Shown one piece after another: positions 14,001 through 27,402 of a stretch of 64,000 nucleotides of DNA. The translations under genes and the position numbers were made by a program. The stretch is from Acanthochromis polyacanthus. Taxonomy: Eukaryota; Chordata; Actinopteri; Pomacentridae. The notes below the pieces were generated by a model. It was not told where the DNA came from and did no database searches. It saw only the letters and a list, made by a program, of their open reading frames with translations. Within the stretch, counting starts at the first letter, position 1. The number at the start of each line of letters is the position of its first letter. Location of the stretch: contig NC_067125.1 in the NCBI RefSeq assembly GCF_021347895.1, positions 27,905,697-27,969,696 of the forward strand. Reading direction: 5' to 3'.

Positions 14001-17000
14001 TTGTTCCAGGACGCTGTCAACAGAAAACATCCTACAACGGACGACAGAAACAATTTCTGTCCTTCAAGGAGACGCTCTTGGCTACTGAAGCAAACTGTCA
14101 AGTAAAGTGGATGAGGACATAAAGTTGGGAAAGAGTGGTTAATTCAGAGCCAGAGAATTTATTACATTTGACCATGCGTGTGTACAGCTTAACCACAGAA
14201 CCCTGCTGTTAGATTATGGCATAAAAAGGCTGGCTTTGTTGCCGGATGTGGGAAAAACATCCAATAGACTCTAAAAAAAGCACAGGAAGGAAACTGGGGG
14301 TGGGGTGGCAGTGAGTAGCAATGGGGGTGTGGTGGTGGAGAGTGGGAGTGAGAAAGGAATGTTCTCTTCACTCTCTCTTTCTCCTTCTTGTTATCATGCA
14401 TACGCACACATAATAACCCCACTTTCTCACTAACAGCTATGAAAAGAATGCAGCATCACAGTTTTTTTCTCTGTAAGCAGAAGGACAAGAGAATGAGCCT
14501 TTACTTGCTTAATGATCATTTGCCATCTTAATTTAAAACAACAAGTCAGCCCAAGTAAATTTGGAGGTGGGGGGCCCTTTAACAGGACCTATTCACTCTC
14601 TAGATGTGTGCGATTGTGGTCTTTGGCATCTCATTGATTAAAATTCTCACATGCTGCACATGGTAGTCTTTCCACTGACTGACAGCAGGAAACTGATGTA
14701 GAAGAGTTGAAAATGATCATTGGGAGAAACACTTGACCTAACACATTACTTCCTCAGATACGACACAAGTTTTAAGAATCCATTTCATAAGGATAGGTTT
14801 AATCAGAATTTGATCCACTGGTTGTAAAGGCCAACCTGCAGATGACTCATAAACAGGTCTGGACTCAACTTTGCTACCATACTTTCACATGTTTTATAAA
14901 GATGCTGGTTCTTTTCTTGGATTTCCTCCACAATCCAGTTTGAAAGCTGCTCCCCTGTATACCTCCTTTAATTGCTGTAAGACTCATTCTTCTCTTCTGG
15001 AGACAACAATCACCACCTGGCTTTACCAGATGGATTAAACATACTTTGTGCTTATTTAAGAGTGGAGAAAATGAGATAAAAACCTTGAGTACGGTACAAA
15101 AACCTCCAAGGGACTCCTTACTAAGAATCGCCTCCCTGAACCGCACTTCTGATGGATACCTTTTAGCGTTTCTTTAAACTGAAAATACACTTAATGGCCA
15201 CAAAACACCCATAAACCGCATACAATTCCCAAATACTACATCGAAAATTACAGCAGTAAATAAAATCTTTCCAGCAAAGTCCGAACAATTGAACAACTTA
15301 TTGCAAAAGTGTATTTTAAGAATTGTATTTATATCATAGATGTTTATAAGTAAGTGGATCATATTTACACTTCTGGGTCAGCCTCCTACAGCTGCCACGT
15401 TGAGAATTTTAAACAAATGAAGACAACGGTCACAGATATAGTTACACATCTTATACCATTTGGGTGACATTAAGCAAAGACTTAACTAAAATTTGGTAGA
15501 GAGAAGTTTATGTCTTCCCATCCATCATCCAAGCAGGACTCTTTTACTGTCAGCAGGTCAATTTTACTGTGAGTTTGGAGTTTCATGTAGTCCGTGAATG
15601 GTATAAAAAATAAAAATAAAAAAAAACTCACTTGTCATGCAAACAGCAGATGCAACATAAAACATCTTAATTCAACTTTAGAATCAGCCATCTATGAAAT
15701 TAAACCAGACAATCCTGCTTTATCGAATTTCTGCGATACCACTACCAATGAAAAAAAACATCCAAGTTACAGCATGTGAATACTGATTGGAATTAGAGGA
15801 ACGGCTGTCCAACACTTTGATATCAAGTTTTTTCTTATAATTAATTCAGCTTTAAACTAAAAGGACAAAGAGTCACACTTTTAACTTCAGTACTGGCATA
15901 TAAGAGTTAAAATCATTAAAAAAATCAAAATTGAATTATCCACTTAATAAGCAGATACAGTTGGGCTCATAAGTTTACATACCCTGGCAACATTTGTGAA
16001 ATTGTCCTTTTTTTTAAATTTAGAAAATATGTTTGATCATGGAAAAACTTCACTTTAATTTAGAGTTTGTGCTATTTGCTCTGATCATTCATGTTTTCAA
16101 TAAAGAATGGTACATATTTTACAAATTCTGCCGGGGTGTGTTAAACTTATGAGCACAACTGTACAAGCTGAAATTAGTCCTAAAAAGCAGTCGGGAAGTG
16201 CAGCACCTCTGTCACGGCAGGTCTGTTTCCTGTTAAAAACCAGAGTGTAGATGATTCAACGGGGCAGATGGAGACCAGAGATCCTCCCCTGGTTTCACCT
16301 CTCATGTATGCTGTAGATGCAACAGCAATGTCTGTGTGCCTCCAGGCAAGGTGGAGAGAGAGAGAGCAGGCGCCAAAGCATAGCTCAGCACCGTGACACC
16401 TCACCACAGCAGAGCACTAACACAAACATTCCAGCTGCCACTTCTCAGCTTTATTGGCAGAGTGGAGGCAAGAAACAAGACCATCTATGTTCCTCCTCCA
16501 GACCTGTATCTGATGCTGCAGACGGGCTGGTCGAGCGGTCTGAGTTAGTATTTGACAGTTTTGTTCCTTTAAAATCTGACCATGCTCCCTGAGATTTGCT
16601 AAAATGGTGTGAACGTCTCCGACCAAGACAAATCTAGGTAATTACAACACTATTTCACAAATCCGCTGCATTAACACTGTGCTCACTGGGAATGCAGCTC
16701 ATGTTTTGACCTGCCCAGTTTCACTGTAGCCTTGAAATGACCAGACAATGAGCCATCAGTTTAGCCAGATTTATTTGGAGGCTAAATGAAAAGTGAACAC
16801 ACCTGTTATATTGTTAATAATCCCTTATTGGAAAGGAAAACTGTGCACACAACGGAGGTTAGTACAGTAGGTCAAATATGTGATGGATGTTTACAACAAA
16901 CAGTTCAGGCCTTTGTTTTCCCCTCCAAATAAGTTTGGCTAACCTGGGATCTACTTTCAATTGTCCACTGTTGTGGTCTTCATTTTTCTTGCCCAGTCTG

Positions 17001-20000
17001 ACTTCTTTTTAGTGATGTTGTCACATTCCGAGATAAATCAATCATCAAAGCCAGAAAGAAATGCTCAAAACTATGAAAAAAAGATCTGAGCTATATTAAA
17101 CCAGAACTATTCTTTAAAGTCCCCACTGAAACCCAAACTAATTATATTGTTTAAACCAGCTGGCAGCTCCATAACACTGGGTGAAGTAGCAGTGCCAATG
17201 ACAAAACTGAGATAAAATTCTGCCACACTGCACCGGAATGATTGATGATAACTAGCCAGTTATCTAAATTTGAAGAAAATGACAATTAAACTGTTTATGT
17301 GCTATATTCAGGCCTTAATCTCTTTAAAGATGACACTAAAAAGCATGTAAATAGTGTGTTGTATTTGAAAGACTAATATTGGTTCAGTATGTTGGCTTAA
17401 TTCTAATTCAGACATCACTGCTACAGACAGGACAGCTTTTTACCAGTCACGTATTGTTGTCAATGCTGAGACAGAGAAAAGGACATTCATATTAAACACT
17501 TTCTCTTTAAAAGAAAAGGATAAGGAGATGTCAAGGACTAGACGCAAAAACTATTTTAATGTATACTTTCTTGCATGTACTGAATTTGCAATTAGTTCCT
17601 GACATTCAGCTCTAAAACACTACCAGCAACATGATTTCAGGCATACAAACATTGTTTATGTCAGCTAGGTTTGTGACTTTCACCTTTCATATATTTCTTG
17701 TTTATAATATTCCCCCAAGGACAACTGTAGCAAAGAACAGAACATTACCACCATGCAAATGGAGTTGAACTATGACTTAGACCCCAGAGCACAGGAGAGC
17801 GAGGGAGAGAAAAGAAGAAGTGAATGCTTGTGCCTCTTTTCAGCACTCTGCAACTCTGGAGCCTGGGAACTTCAGCAGCTTGGCTGGGCTCTGAGAAATA
17901 TCCTGAGCTGTAATGTAAACATGCCTGAACTCTGATCTAGCATGGCCCGCCCCTACCCCCTCCCAGTTTAACCCAGCGTTCTGTGCAAGAGGTTTGCCAG
18001 TGACATCAGGAGCCCACTTTCTCATTTCCTGAGGAGGGTAATGACCCTGGGGAGGATAGGCTGTTTGAAGTCTTGCTGCAAATATAGCCATTTTGCTCTG
18101 AATCTAATTGTTCCTGAGCAAAAAAGTGAGATAGCTGCTTTCGTTTGAGCTTCAAATGGTTTTGTCTGAGGAGTAGATAATGTCGTAGATCTATAAAGCT
18201 TTGTGAGGCTGAGGTAAAGAACTCCAGCACCGTGAAGACAAACATATTGTGTTAAAAGGGTAACACAAATGGACACCCACACCCTGTGCACCGTTGGCAA
18301 CTGTGATAATCAGATCTGTTTACAACAGGAGCTAGAATAAGTCCAGGAAACCATGACATATCAGGTGGCTGATTGTCAGATAGGTGTGAGAACAGTTATA
18401 GATAAGCTGCTGTGTATCCAAACACACAACTGTCAGCTCTCAAACAAAACCCTCACAGCTGTCAAATTGGAGCACAGTATAATTTCTACATTGTTAAAAC
18501 TGGCTTAAACCAGCGTGTCTGTTTTCTGGGCCGTGTCCTGTTGTAAACAAGTGCTGCTTGCGTTTCATTTTGCATGCAATTTGTTCCCTCAAATCACCTT
18601 CCATGCGTTGCACATGAAATACACCTGAACACGCTTGTTCCCACAGGGTTCCAGTTTCAGCACTGGGTAGCAAAGCACTCGTGGAAAGACACTCCAAGGC
18701 ATTACCCCGCCTCACCACCACCTCACTCCCGCCCCTCTTTTTCTTCACACACAATCCTGCCCTCTCCTCAATTAAGTCAAGCAGGAAAAACCTGACAAAC
18801 CTCAAAGAGCTTTCTCAGCAGAAGAAATCGCATCAGGCATGAACGGATACTTCTACAAGGCCCCTTCTGAATGCATAGATGGACATGAACACAGCTCTTC
18901 ATACCTATTCTATGTCTGAAATCCAGATGATTAAAAGTCACGAAACATTTGTTTTCTCTGTTAAATTATTTAGTGGAGAGCTAATATATTAGCCCTCCTA
19001 AAATTCCCCATTGATTTCAATGGCACAAATGAGTTTTTTTTTTTGTATCTGAAGGTCCACATAATGTTGGAAATTCAAACAAAGTGCTGGCAACAACTGG
19101 GAGCATGCTGAAAGCACAAATCAACAACAAAGGGATACAGTGGGGACTCTCTAATCCAAACCCCTCGGGAATGGAGGTATTTCAACTCAGTGAAATGTTC
19201 ACTTGTATGGAAACACTGAGTGCCGGGGTAATTCATATTCACAACATGAAACAAGTATTCACACATTCACAAGAGTCTGTGGCACAGTCAAACTTGCAGT
19301 CGGAGCATCAACAAGAAAAATTTGACAACCGCGCAATCGTTTTTGGAACACATTGTCAAACTGCAGTTTGTGTGAATTTATTAGGTTTTAGACAAATATG
19401 CAGCAACCACAAACTCTAAGATATCAGAAAATGCTTAAAAATACTTTGTTTCCAACAGATCTCATCTTCAAATTGATTCAAACTATTGCTTCAACCGTCC
19501 CCAAATTGCGATTCAATTGAACCTGACAATGTAAAACTAACATTGGTATTTTTGCTTCATAAAGGTTGCAGCGGATCATTTTTCTATTTACGAACGCAAT
19601 GAGTGAAAGCAACTCAGTCTCATCTTAGCTGTTTTTAATCATGTGAGAGCAAGCTTGATATTCATGTATACACAGAGTATAAATTAGCAGATTTCACGCA
19701 AAGACAAACGGCAACCTGTGCCACCAGGGAGGAGATTCTGCAAGGTTGATGCTGATCATGTATATTTTCTACATGGCGTCTGAAGGTAACACCGCTGCTT
19801 TGAAAGCTCCGCCAGATGCCGGGAACTGGAGCCAAGGGCAGCAAGCAGAGGCCCTCTGAGGAAAGGCTTTTAACCCGGAGATGGGCTGGTTCAAGTACAA
19901 CCAAAGGCTAAATTTACCCTAAAGGTCACGCTGTTGTAAACCTCACAGGGCAGCAGAGTAGACCGGGCCCACCTGGACTGTTAGAGGAGCATGTTCTTCT

Positions 20001-23000
20001 GAGCATGTAGCCACTTACATTGTATCATCCCTTGAAGACTGCGGATGAGATGGGTTTACTACACGATTTTGGCAGCACTCTTCAGAGACGGATACCAGCC
20101 TTCCCATAGGCTGCTGAATAAAACATGAGGCGTGTGCGGCAGGGTGTGTTGTGTGTGTTTGAGACGGTGGGAGGGTGGCTGAGTGGAAGTGTGTGGGAGT
20201 GGGGGAGTGGGGTTCTTAAGACACTGCTGCTGGAGATACTGTATAACAGATGATCCATAAATGCCTCTGATTTGACACACATCCTCACTGCCCTGCCGGG
20301 TGGAAACTTCAGATTTTCTTGATTCATATGCATTTGTTTTTCTTATTTTTGTGATTTTTGTTTTCCTTTTTGATAGAATGGAACCTCTAACAAAACCTAA
20401 ATTAGTCCAGAAAAGAAGAAAAGTGTACTCATTCCAGGAAGAGAAGGCAATGCAAATCTTGCCAGGTACAGAGATGTCCCAGATTCGCAGAGCACTATTT
20501 CCAACACTGCTGCTGCTGCGTGACACCTGATATGCTGAGCCTGGTCTTTAAAAAGACAAAAAAAACAACAACAAGTAATTGTACTGGATTTTTCTCTCTT
20601 TTATGATACGGATACAATAATAAATGAAAAACCTGACATTGGATTAATAAGCATTTTACATCAGCGGAAATTATTTTCATATTTAATTATTGTTCAAGTA
20701 ATAGTTTACAATAATTATATAAAACTCTTAATTCTGAGGTAAAATGGCAAAAGTCTTTCTACCTCTCAGTGCTTGGATTTGAAATTAACTATTTTTATTG
20801 CCATTGTAAAAACAGAAAAATGCAAATAATTACCACTGAGAGATAACAGTTCTCACAGAAGGGATAAGGATCCTTTACATAGATCAAACAGGGTAGTTGT
20901 TTGGGAAATAATATAGTCGCACAACCCATAAAAGGTTCATCTCTAATCCCACCTTTACTCTGCTCTGCTGACCAATACACAAATCACTTGCATACATTTT
21001 TACCCTTTTCACTAATTATGGCTTGCACTAAACGACTTAAGACCTTGTAGCAGACATAACTTAAACATGTGAATGCCTTTCACTGCATTTGTTACGCTGG
21101 TGCCTCACAGATCTTTTCTGGGAAAATCCACTGGTACACAGGAAGTGATACATGTTTTCTGGTATTAACAAGATTGTTTGGAGCTGGATAAACAGCAACA
21201 GCTACCATGGTTGGAAAGACAAGAAAAAGAGCTTTACAGAAACACTCAAACCAAAAGCATATTTCACAATGTGATCCCCTGGAGGCAATGACAAACAGCA
21301 CTACTACACATGTTTAGCACTAAAGTTGGCTCTTAAAAATCAAAAAGAAGATCTCTTGGACAACCACTTAAAATTTCATTTGACATACCCAGACATCATT
21401 ATACTACAACAAATAGGTTGCTGAATATCCTGACTTCTGACATCATGCCACTGGATGATATTAAAAGCTTAAGACTGAAAACAGTTTATGAAATTTTCAG
21501 CAAATGTTGTCATAAAGGACTGACAAACAAAGCTCCCTTGAGAAATGTCAGTCATCAGTGAACTCTATTTGTGCCACTTAAAAATCTGGTGTCTGGATTG
21601 GTTACCAAAAGAGAAACTTGTTGAGGCTTGCAACCCGCTCTCCCTAGAGGACATAGCAATCATGATCGCAAAATTTATGTGTAGTTAAGTTGTTTAGAAC
21701 ACATGTACACCGATGTTATCATAAAAGTATGTTTACTGGGAAACAGGGAAACTCATTTTATGCGCGATTTAGCTAGAAGATGATGCAGTACCTTATAATT
21801 AAGACAAAATTAACAGTGTCCAAACAAATGTGATACTGAAGTCATTTCCTGGAAACTGAGAAGCCGCAACATTAGCCTTGTAAGATATTAACATACCACA
21901 TCCCGGATCCTTGAAGACAAGCTGTGCCTTCGTACATCTACTTGGTGCTAAAAATTTATGAACTGCCCCCGGATACGACTGTGGAATGTCCAGAACATAA
22001 CGTTACATGGCCCCAACTTTTATTACATAACTCAGTAAATCTGGCTGATGTGAATCTGTAAAAGGCTGCTGTCAAGTTTCTCTGAACAAATGTAATGATG
22101 ATCCCTTCTTTTTATCTGGTGTCAATCAGAAGACGCAACGCAGTGAACGGATGGAGAAGTCGTATTTATTGAAGCATTTGACTGCCTGAGATTAATCTGA
22201 GCTCATAAAACTCTGATATTCTATAGCAGACTCCATTCTCATGCAAGTGGCTATAGCTATGGTCAATGAAATCTATGGTGGATTGTGAATAATGCATGCA
22301 ATTCAGCTCAAACTGTTCAATTACCAAAGACGTTGAACCAGTTACAGAGCAACCATGCAAAGTATCAACACCATTTTCCCTAAACTATTTTTCACCCAAA
22401 TTATAATAATGAGATGATCAAATCAAAACAAAATGCTAATCCAAAATGCATTACATTGTAAATGTATGTGCTTTGTTGCAAAAACTAATACTTTAAATTT
22501 TAGGACATCTTAAATATATTAAAAAATGCACAACACACAAGTAGAATTGAACCACATCTTGGAATGAGCACTAATCCCAAATAGGAGGAGGAGATTAACA
22601 GATGGCTTTACTACAGTATAGGGAGGCCTATCTTAATGTCTTTTAATCAGAGCACTATGAGATGCTCAACTCATCTCACAGCTACAGTCTACACAATGAG
22701 ACAAGCTTAATCACATCAGGCTTACAGTCAGTGTAGTCGAGCTGTCAATAAACAGCACCCACAGCAATTCTATTCCTCTCTACAGGAGACTTAAACTAAT
22801 TCAGCATTCAGGCCAACTGACAGGCAGCTACTCCTAAAAGAAAAACTTCAGCCTATCCATGACAACATGGGAGTGATTTGTGGGATGAACATGGATCCTT
22901 TCTGCAATCCACAGGGCTGGGTAGAGCTGTGGGCTTCACTGTGGGTGGCCCCCATGGACCTGGGCTAATTGTTTCACATCACAGCAGAGCCAGGCTGAGA

Positions 23001-25846
23001 TCAGACCACCGGCAGCTCTGATTCAGGCTGTTCAACAGTCAAACCGTGTATGCCAGGAAACACTTACAGTGCACTCCCCACCCCGCCCCACTCATGCACA
23101 GAGGCTTCATCCATCATATGTGACCACACGAGAGTGAAAGGGGTTTCATTTTCTCCATGCAATTTGAGTGAGCCGTCAATCCACTGGTCAGCTGGAAGTT
23201 GTAGTTCATTCGGTGATAATGAATTAAGAGGTCAGCGTTCACAACCCTGTCTCGCACAAATTATGTTCCCACTAACTTCATTCTCAATTGTGCTTTGAGG
23301 GAAGCATTTTCTACACGGTAGGAAACGTTGCCACTGTCAAGTGCCACAAAGTCTGTGTTATAAGGATGGAAGGTGGCGGTGTCATAAGTTTAGCACAGTG
23401 CTTTCACCCAAGATGCTGTGCCAACTACATTTTACCAGCTTAATTAGATGTAGGCACTCAAGCTACTTCCCTAGGTTTAGAAAAATATCAAGGTTTAGAA
23501 CTAAATACACCTTTTTCCTCCATTTCTTGGGTTATCAGGGTGTTCTGACCCCATCAAAGATATGATTGGTTGGCTAAAAGGGAGCGGTGGTTGGAAGGCA
23601 ATACAATAAATGGCAAAGGTATGCGGATTAGAAACATTTTTGTGATGCGTAACAAATAAAATGAAATCAAGGGGAAAACACATGAAAATTGCTAAGTCAT
23701 GTCATGTGGGCTTAACAAAATGTATGTTGGATAGTAAAACAAACTTAATTGTGGCCAGTTTTGTAGTAATTGACTTCTATAGGATGCAAGAAAGCATTCA
23801 GTTACACAACTGTCCATTGTACAAAGGCAAAACTACTGCAAAGCCTAAAAAAAGCAGACACAATTTCAACTTTTTCCTTATGCTTTCTTATCCTCCTAAT
23901 CACCCTGTAACCCCTCAAATTAATCTTGCACCTTCTTGTGGGGGTCATTTACTTCCAATTAACCCTTTGTCCGAGGTCGTGTATTTGTGCCACAAGCCTA
24001 AACAAATTATTGGCATGAAGTCTTTGTTTGCATGGCTCAAGGTTGGGAGCAACAGAAAAGCACCAGGAGAGACTTAGAGGAGGACATGAAGACAAGTTTG
24101 CACAGTGAAGTTCAATGTGGCAGCATGGCAGTTAAGTGGTTTGTGCTTTACGCTACTAGATGACCAGGACACCTCATGCTCCGTCTTTTAAAAAGAACTG
24201 CTGCTGTGTGTTGGACATACAGTCTCACAAGTGGGTAAAGATAACAGGAAAACACATCAGCATGCGAGCACTTAGTGCACACACTGCTTCAGGACTATAG
24301 TTCCCAGATCTGTCACTAGCACAAGACAGGGTAATGACAAAATCCTCCCAGTGCACATAGGACTGTTAATCACCAGGCATCCCTCTCCTACTGCTTTTTC
24401 AAGGCCTGTTTGACTTAAAGTAAACATGTGCAGGAAATGTATTCAGTGGCTCTAAACATTTATATGGGGGCCTTGTGGTTCAAACAATTTCATGGCCAGC
24501 AAATCTTTCAAGAAGGTGCTTAGTGAGCCATTTGTTAAACACATGATAATAGGCCATGACAATGCATGGCATGCTAGCATGCGACAAGGCTGCATCATTG
24601 TTTGTTAAGCCTTTAGTTTCTGTACTCACTATCTGTATCGTTGACAGGCAATGCAAGATGATTGCTGGATCCTGATCTGATGAAACCAAATGTCTGTATA
24701 TTGTAATACGGGGCTAACGTTTTGTAAGCTCTACTGTGTGACCTATTTCTGAGCTGAACGCATTTACTGATACAGGTATGAAGGGAAACAATGAAAAAAA
24801 ACAACTGGATGTGAATAAATAATCTAGAATATGAATATCCCAAAGCTTTCAGTGAGTTCATGCAAGCATTATGGAAAATCATTTTCTCAGTCGATAAATA
24901 AGCTCTTATCTCTTCTTCCCAATTTCTCCAATTTCATCTAAAAGAATATCCTTTGTTAATCTGGTCTCAAAGAGCACCGTTGTTAAGTGCTGCTCACTCT
25001 GCGCTCCCAGCCAGTCATAATCCATTGTGTTGTTTGCCCCTCACTTGGTATACATTTCCACTGCAAATTCCAATGTGAACAGTCAATAACACGCACAGAT
25101 GTGGCCATTGTAGATGCTTTACTTTGTAATTCAGAAGAATGTAGCATGTTGAACTACTGCACCCTGGGAAATATTTGGAATACATGTACTTTTTATAGCC
25201 AGAGTATTAAAAAAAATACATATTTTAAGTATTTGGCTGCAAGAGTTATTCTACACTTTACTCATTTTGAATTAATTCAAGAATACATTGTGGAACAGCA
25301 GAGTCAATGCTGGATAGATGCAGTATACATGTATTAAGGGAGATTTCTGCAATGACTGCTGTTCTGCTTCACCCAATCATCATGAGCTGTGAAAAACATT
25401 AACCTCAGGGTTGTTAGAAACATGTACGCCAGGACTTCATTTCCTCCACACCATCTTGCTGCACTCATCAGTTTTATATAGAACACGCTACTCCAGAGTC
25501 AACATCAGTAAAAATGAAACAGGACATGATAATGATGTTCCCTGACCTCTTTCAGACAGGCAGTATAATCCATGATGTTGTGTCTTGCCTCACATCATGT
25601 TCCATGACTGTACCGTACCCAACGGCATTAAAAGTAAATACATGGAGAGCAAAAGGACACACTGTATTTTATATTGGCATTGGAAATCAAATCAAGGAGA
25701 AACTACTTTTCTCATATGTAAATAGCTTATTCAAGGCATAATTAATACAACTATGCCACATAGCAGAAGCCATCCCAAGCTCAATTCCAGTGAAGACAAT
25801 AAATGGAATAAAAGAACAATCATTACGGCCCTTTTATGGCTGCACT

Positions 25847-25893
<47 letters not shown>

Positions 25894-27402
25894 GTGTTTA
25901 TTTTTCCATCCCGCATTTCAAGCACATCTAGAAAAAAACATCTGCAAACTTTCACCCTTCTGACATTATATTGAAATGCTGCTTGGGAAATAATTCATAG
26001 GCTAGATGCTGAACTCCCTCATGCCCAATGAAAGAAAATAACAAAATAAATCTCACATCTCACTTGCTGCTCCCTTAACAGATGCCATACAGGAAGTCAG
26101 TCCTATCAGCACTACCAGGCACACACAAAGCTCAGCTAAGCTTCCCCTATCCTGCCCACTTACTCTACGTTCTGTGCAAGGCTCTGCTCTTATGGGAAAA
26201 CATGCAAACGACATAGTCCTTTATTCTCAATATCCTTTCCTTTTAAGGTTCTCAAAATTTACAAAATGAGCCTTGAAATTATTCGCACATGGTCATGTAG
26301 CTCTTTACCCAACACAGGTTCACTCAAACAAAGAAACTCTCTTGTTTAGAAACACTTTGAGAAACCCTGTTCAATGACAGGTAGCATCCTCTTGAGAGTC
26401 TGACAAGTCGTGCAACACAAAGGAAACTGTCTTTACTGAGATAACGGTGCGTATTAAATGGGTTAAACAAGCCACAGAAAGCATCTGCATCCCTCTGTTT
26501 GGATCAGCTGCACGGTAGAGATGTCGACATGGTTTGCAGTAAATACAAAACATCCCCATGACCCAATGACACCAAAATCATTTCCTGAGCAAGGATTGCA
26601 AACAAGCATTCCCGTGTCACGCCATTTAACTTCAAGGGCCCATGTAATCTGCAATATCAGGAACCTTGAGTGTTTTATTCATACTTTGTGTATACTTGGC
26701 TGACAAAAAATGTCAAGAGTCACAGCAGAATAGTTCTAGAGGTATTTGTGTAGAAACATCAATGCTCTCACTAGCATTTTCACATATTTGTGCACAAAAA
26801 AAAAAAATGCTTGCAAACTCTCCTGGCCGGAGTTTTGTGGAACTATGTGGGCATAACTAAGTTTTATCACAACTAACAGCAAATACATTACTATCCTCAT
26901 CACCAGTGGCACAAGCTTCATTATCACAGCCATCATCATCATCGGTTTTAATTATAATCATGATTATCAATAATTATGACCAAAAACTCACCGCTATACG
27001 TGTGGAAATCTTCTGCTCGCCCTCCGCTCCCTTCTGCTCCCCGTTGGCCCTGCTGTACTCAGGGGGTTGATGGTTCGATCCCCGGCTGCCCTTTGCCTTG
27101 CGGTTCCCAGGCCCTTGGTGCACTATGTTGAGCAGGTGAAGCGTGCTCTCGTGCTCCCGGTCGGAGCTCTCGGCCTGACCCCTCTGGTAGCGGTTCTCGC
27201 AGGTGGAGTGGTGCCTCCTGCACAGCTCGATGCGGGCGCGCAGCCGCTCCACGATGGCGTTGTGCAGCTGTGGAACCGCGGAGCCTCTGGAGGTGGCCAC
27301 CACCGGCCCGTTGCCCACCCCACCGGGCATAGCTCCCAAACCGACGCCCAACATGGGTACGAAAGTCCCCGCAGCAGACTGAGCCGGGGTCGCCTCTCCC
27401 AT
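855..27402 (-). CDS. maml2: maml2, mastermind-like Notch co-activator (partial gene; coding exons 1 and 2)
   Basis: The visible coding sequence joins 27402-26992 (137 codons) to 2063-855 (403 codons), both in phase 0, giving the first 540 residues. Mastermind-like proteins bind the Notch intracellular domain on CSL/RBPJ through an N-terminal basic helix and recruit p300 through the rest of the protein; they act in the nucleus. MAML2 rather than MAML1 or MAML3 is indicated by the basic helix with VERLRARI, the AESSDRE-ESTL stretch, and the LQGSL(R/K)RK sequence directly after the exon 1/2 junction. Human MAML2 is about 1,150 residues, so roughly half the protein, including the C-terminal activation region, lies left of base 1. 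The 24.9 kb first intron matches the known long MAML2 intron 1, where the human CRTC1-MAML2 fusion breakpoint falls. The paralogues MAML1 and MAML3 are the alternatives, but they fit less well. Confidence 0.93.
5201..5223. repeat. Poly(A) tract, 23 bp
   Basis: This is an uninterrupted run of 23 A in maml2 intron 1. It may be the tail of a decayed retroelement, but no element is recognisable upstream. Confidence 0.9.
9873..9894. repeat. (CA)11 microsatellite
   Basis: Perfect CA dinucleotide repeat in maml2 intron 1, likely polymorphic. Confidence 0.95.
10705..10728. repeat. (AAAT)n microsatellite
   Basis: About six tandem AAAT units in maml2 intron 1. Confidence 0.9.
15958..16161. mobile_element. 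Tc1/mariner-type MITE, 204 bp
   Basis: The element is flanked by TA dinucleotides (15956-15957 and 16162-16163). It starts CAGTTGGGCTCATAAGTTTA and ends with the inverted counterpart AAACTTATGAGCACAACTG; the terminal repeats extend about 30 bp with few mismatches. TA target duplication and CAGT..ACTG ends are typical of Tc1/mariner elements. The interior is AT-rich and has no transposase, so it must have been mobilised in trans. Confidence 0.85.
25850..25890. repeat. Poly(A) tract, 41 bp
   Basis: Uninterrupted run of 41 A, about 1.1 kb downstream of the maml2 exon 1 donor in transcript sense, where it would read as 41 U. No retroelement body is recognised directly upstream on the plus strand. 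Confidence 0.9.
26992..27402 (-). CDS. maml2: maml2 coding exon 1: Notch/CSL-binding basic helix
   Basis: The start ATG is at 27402-27400 and opens with MGEATPAQSA; human MAML2 also starts MGD/MGE-like, which supports this start. Residues 1-44 are a Gly/Pro/Ala-rich leader. Residues about 46-95 form the conserved basic amphipathic helix (VERLRARIELCRRHHSTC, then RYQRGQAESSDRE), which packs against the Notch ankyrin repeats and CSL. Residues about 100-130 are a low-constraint linker. The donor is CG|GTGAGT with GT at 26991-26990, ending the exon in phase 0 after ...RIA. The exon is strongly CpG-rich: I count about 36 CpGs in roughly 430 bases, against very few in the flanking AT-rich DNA. This is typical of a CpG-island first exon. 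Confidence 0.93.

Larger units (their letters stand above)
2064..26991 (-). other. maml2 intron 1 (24.9 kb)
   Basis: GT at 26991-26990 and AG at 2065-2064 bound this intron. It is AT-rich, and I see no exon of another gene on either strand. The longest open frames (for example 9125-9688 on the plus strand and 23661-24077) show no recognisable domain or exon-like conservation. The intron holds a Tc1-like MITE at 15958-16161, a CA tract at 9873-9894, an AAAT tract near 10705-10728, and A tracts at 5201-5223, 6956-6975, 11090-11108 and 25850-25890. In human this intron is the site of oncogenic fusion breakpoints. Confidence 0.85.

Noticed and set aside
20059..20526. 155-codon minus-strand open frame on the maml2 strand
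   Set aside because: No matching acceptor/donor phases with maml2 exons and no family resemblance; Ser/Pro/His-rich part derives from GT-rich sequence.
23661..24077. 138-codon plus-strand open frame
   Set aside because: No similarity I recognise and no promoter or splice evidence; inside maml2 intron 1.
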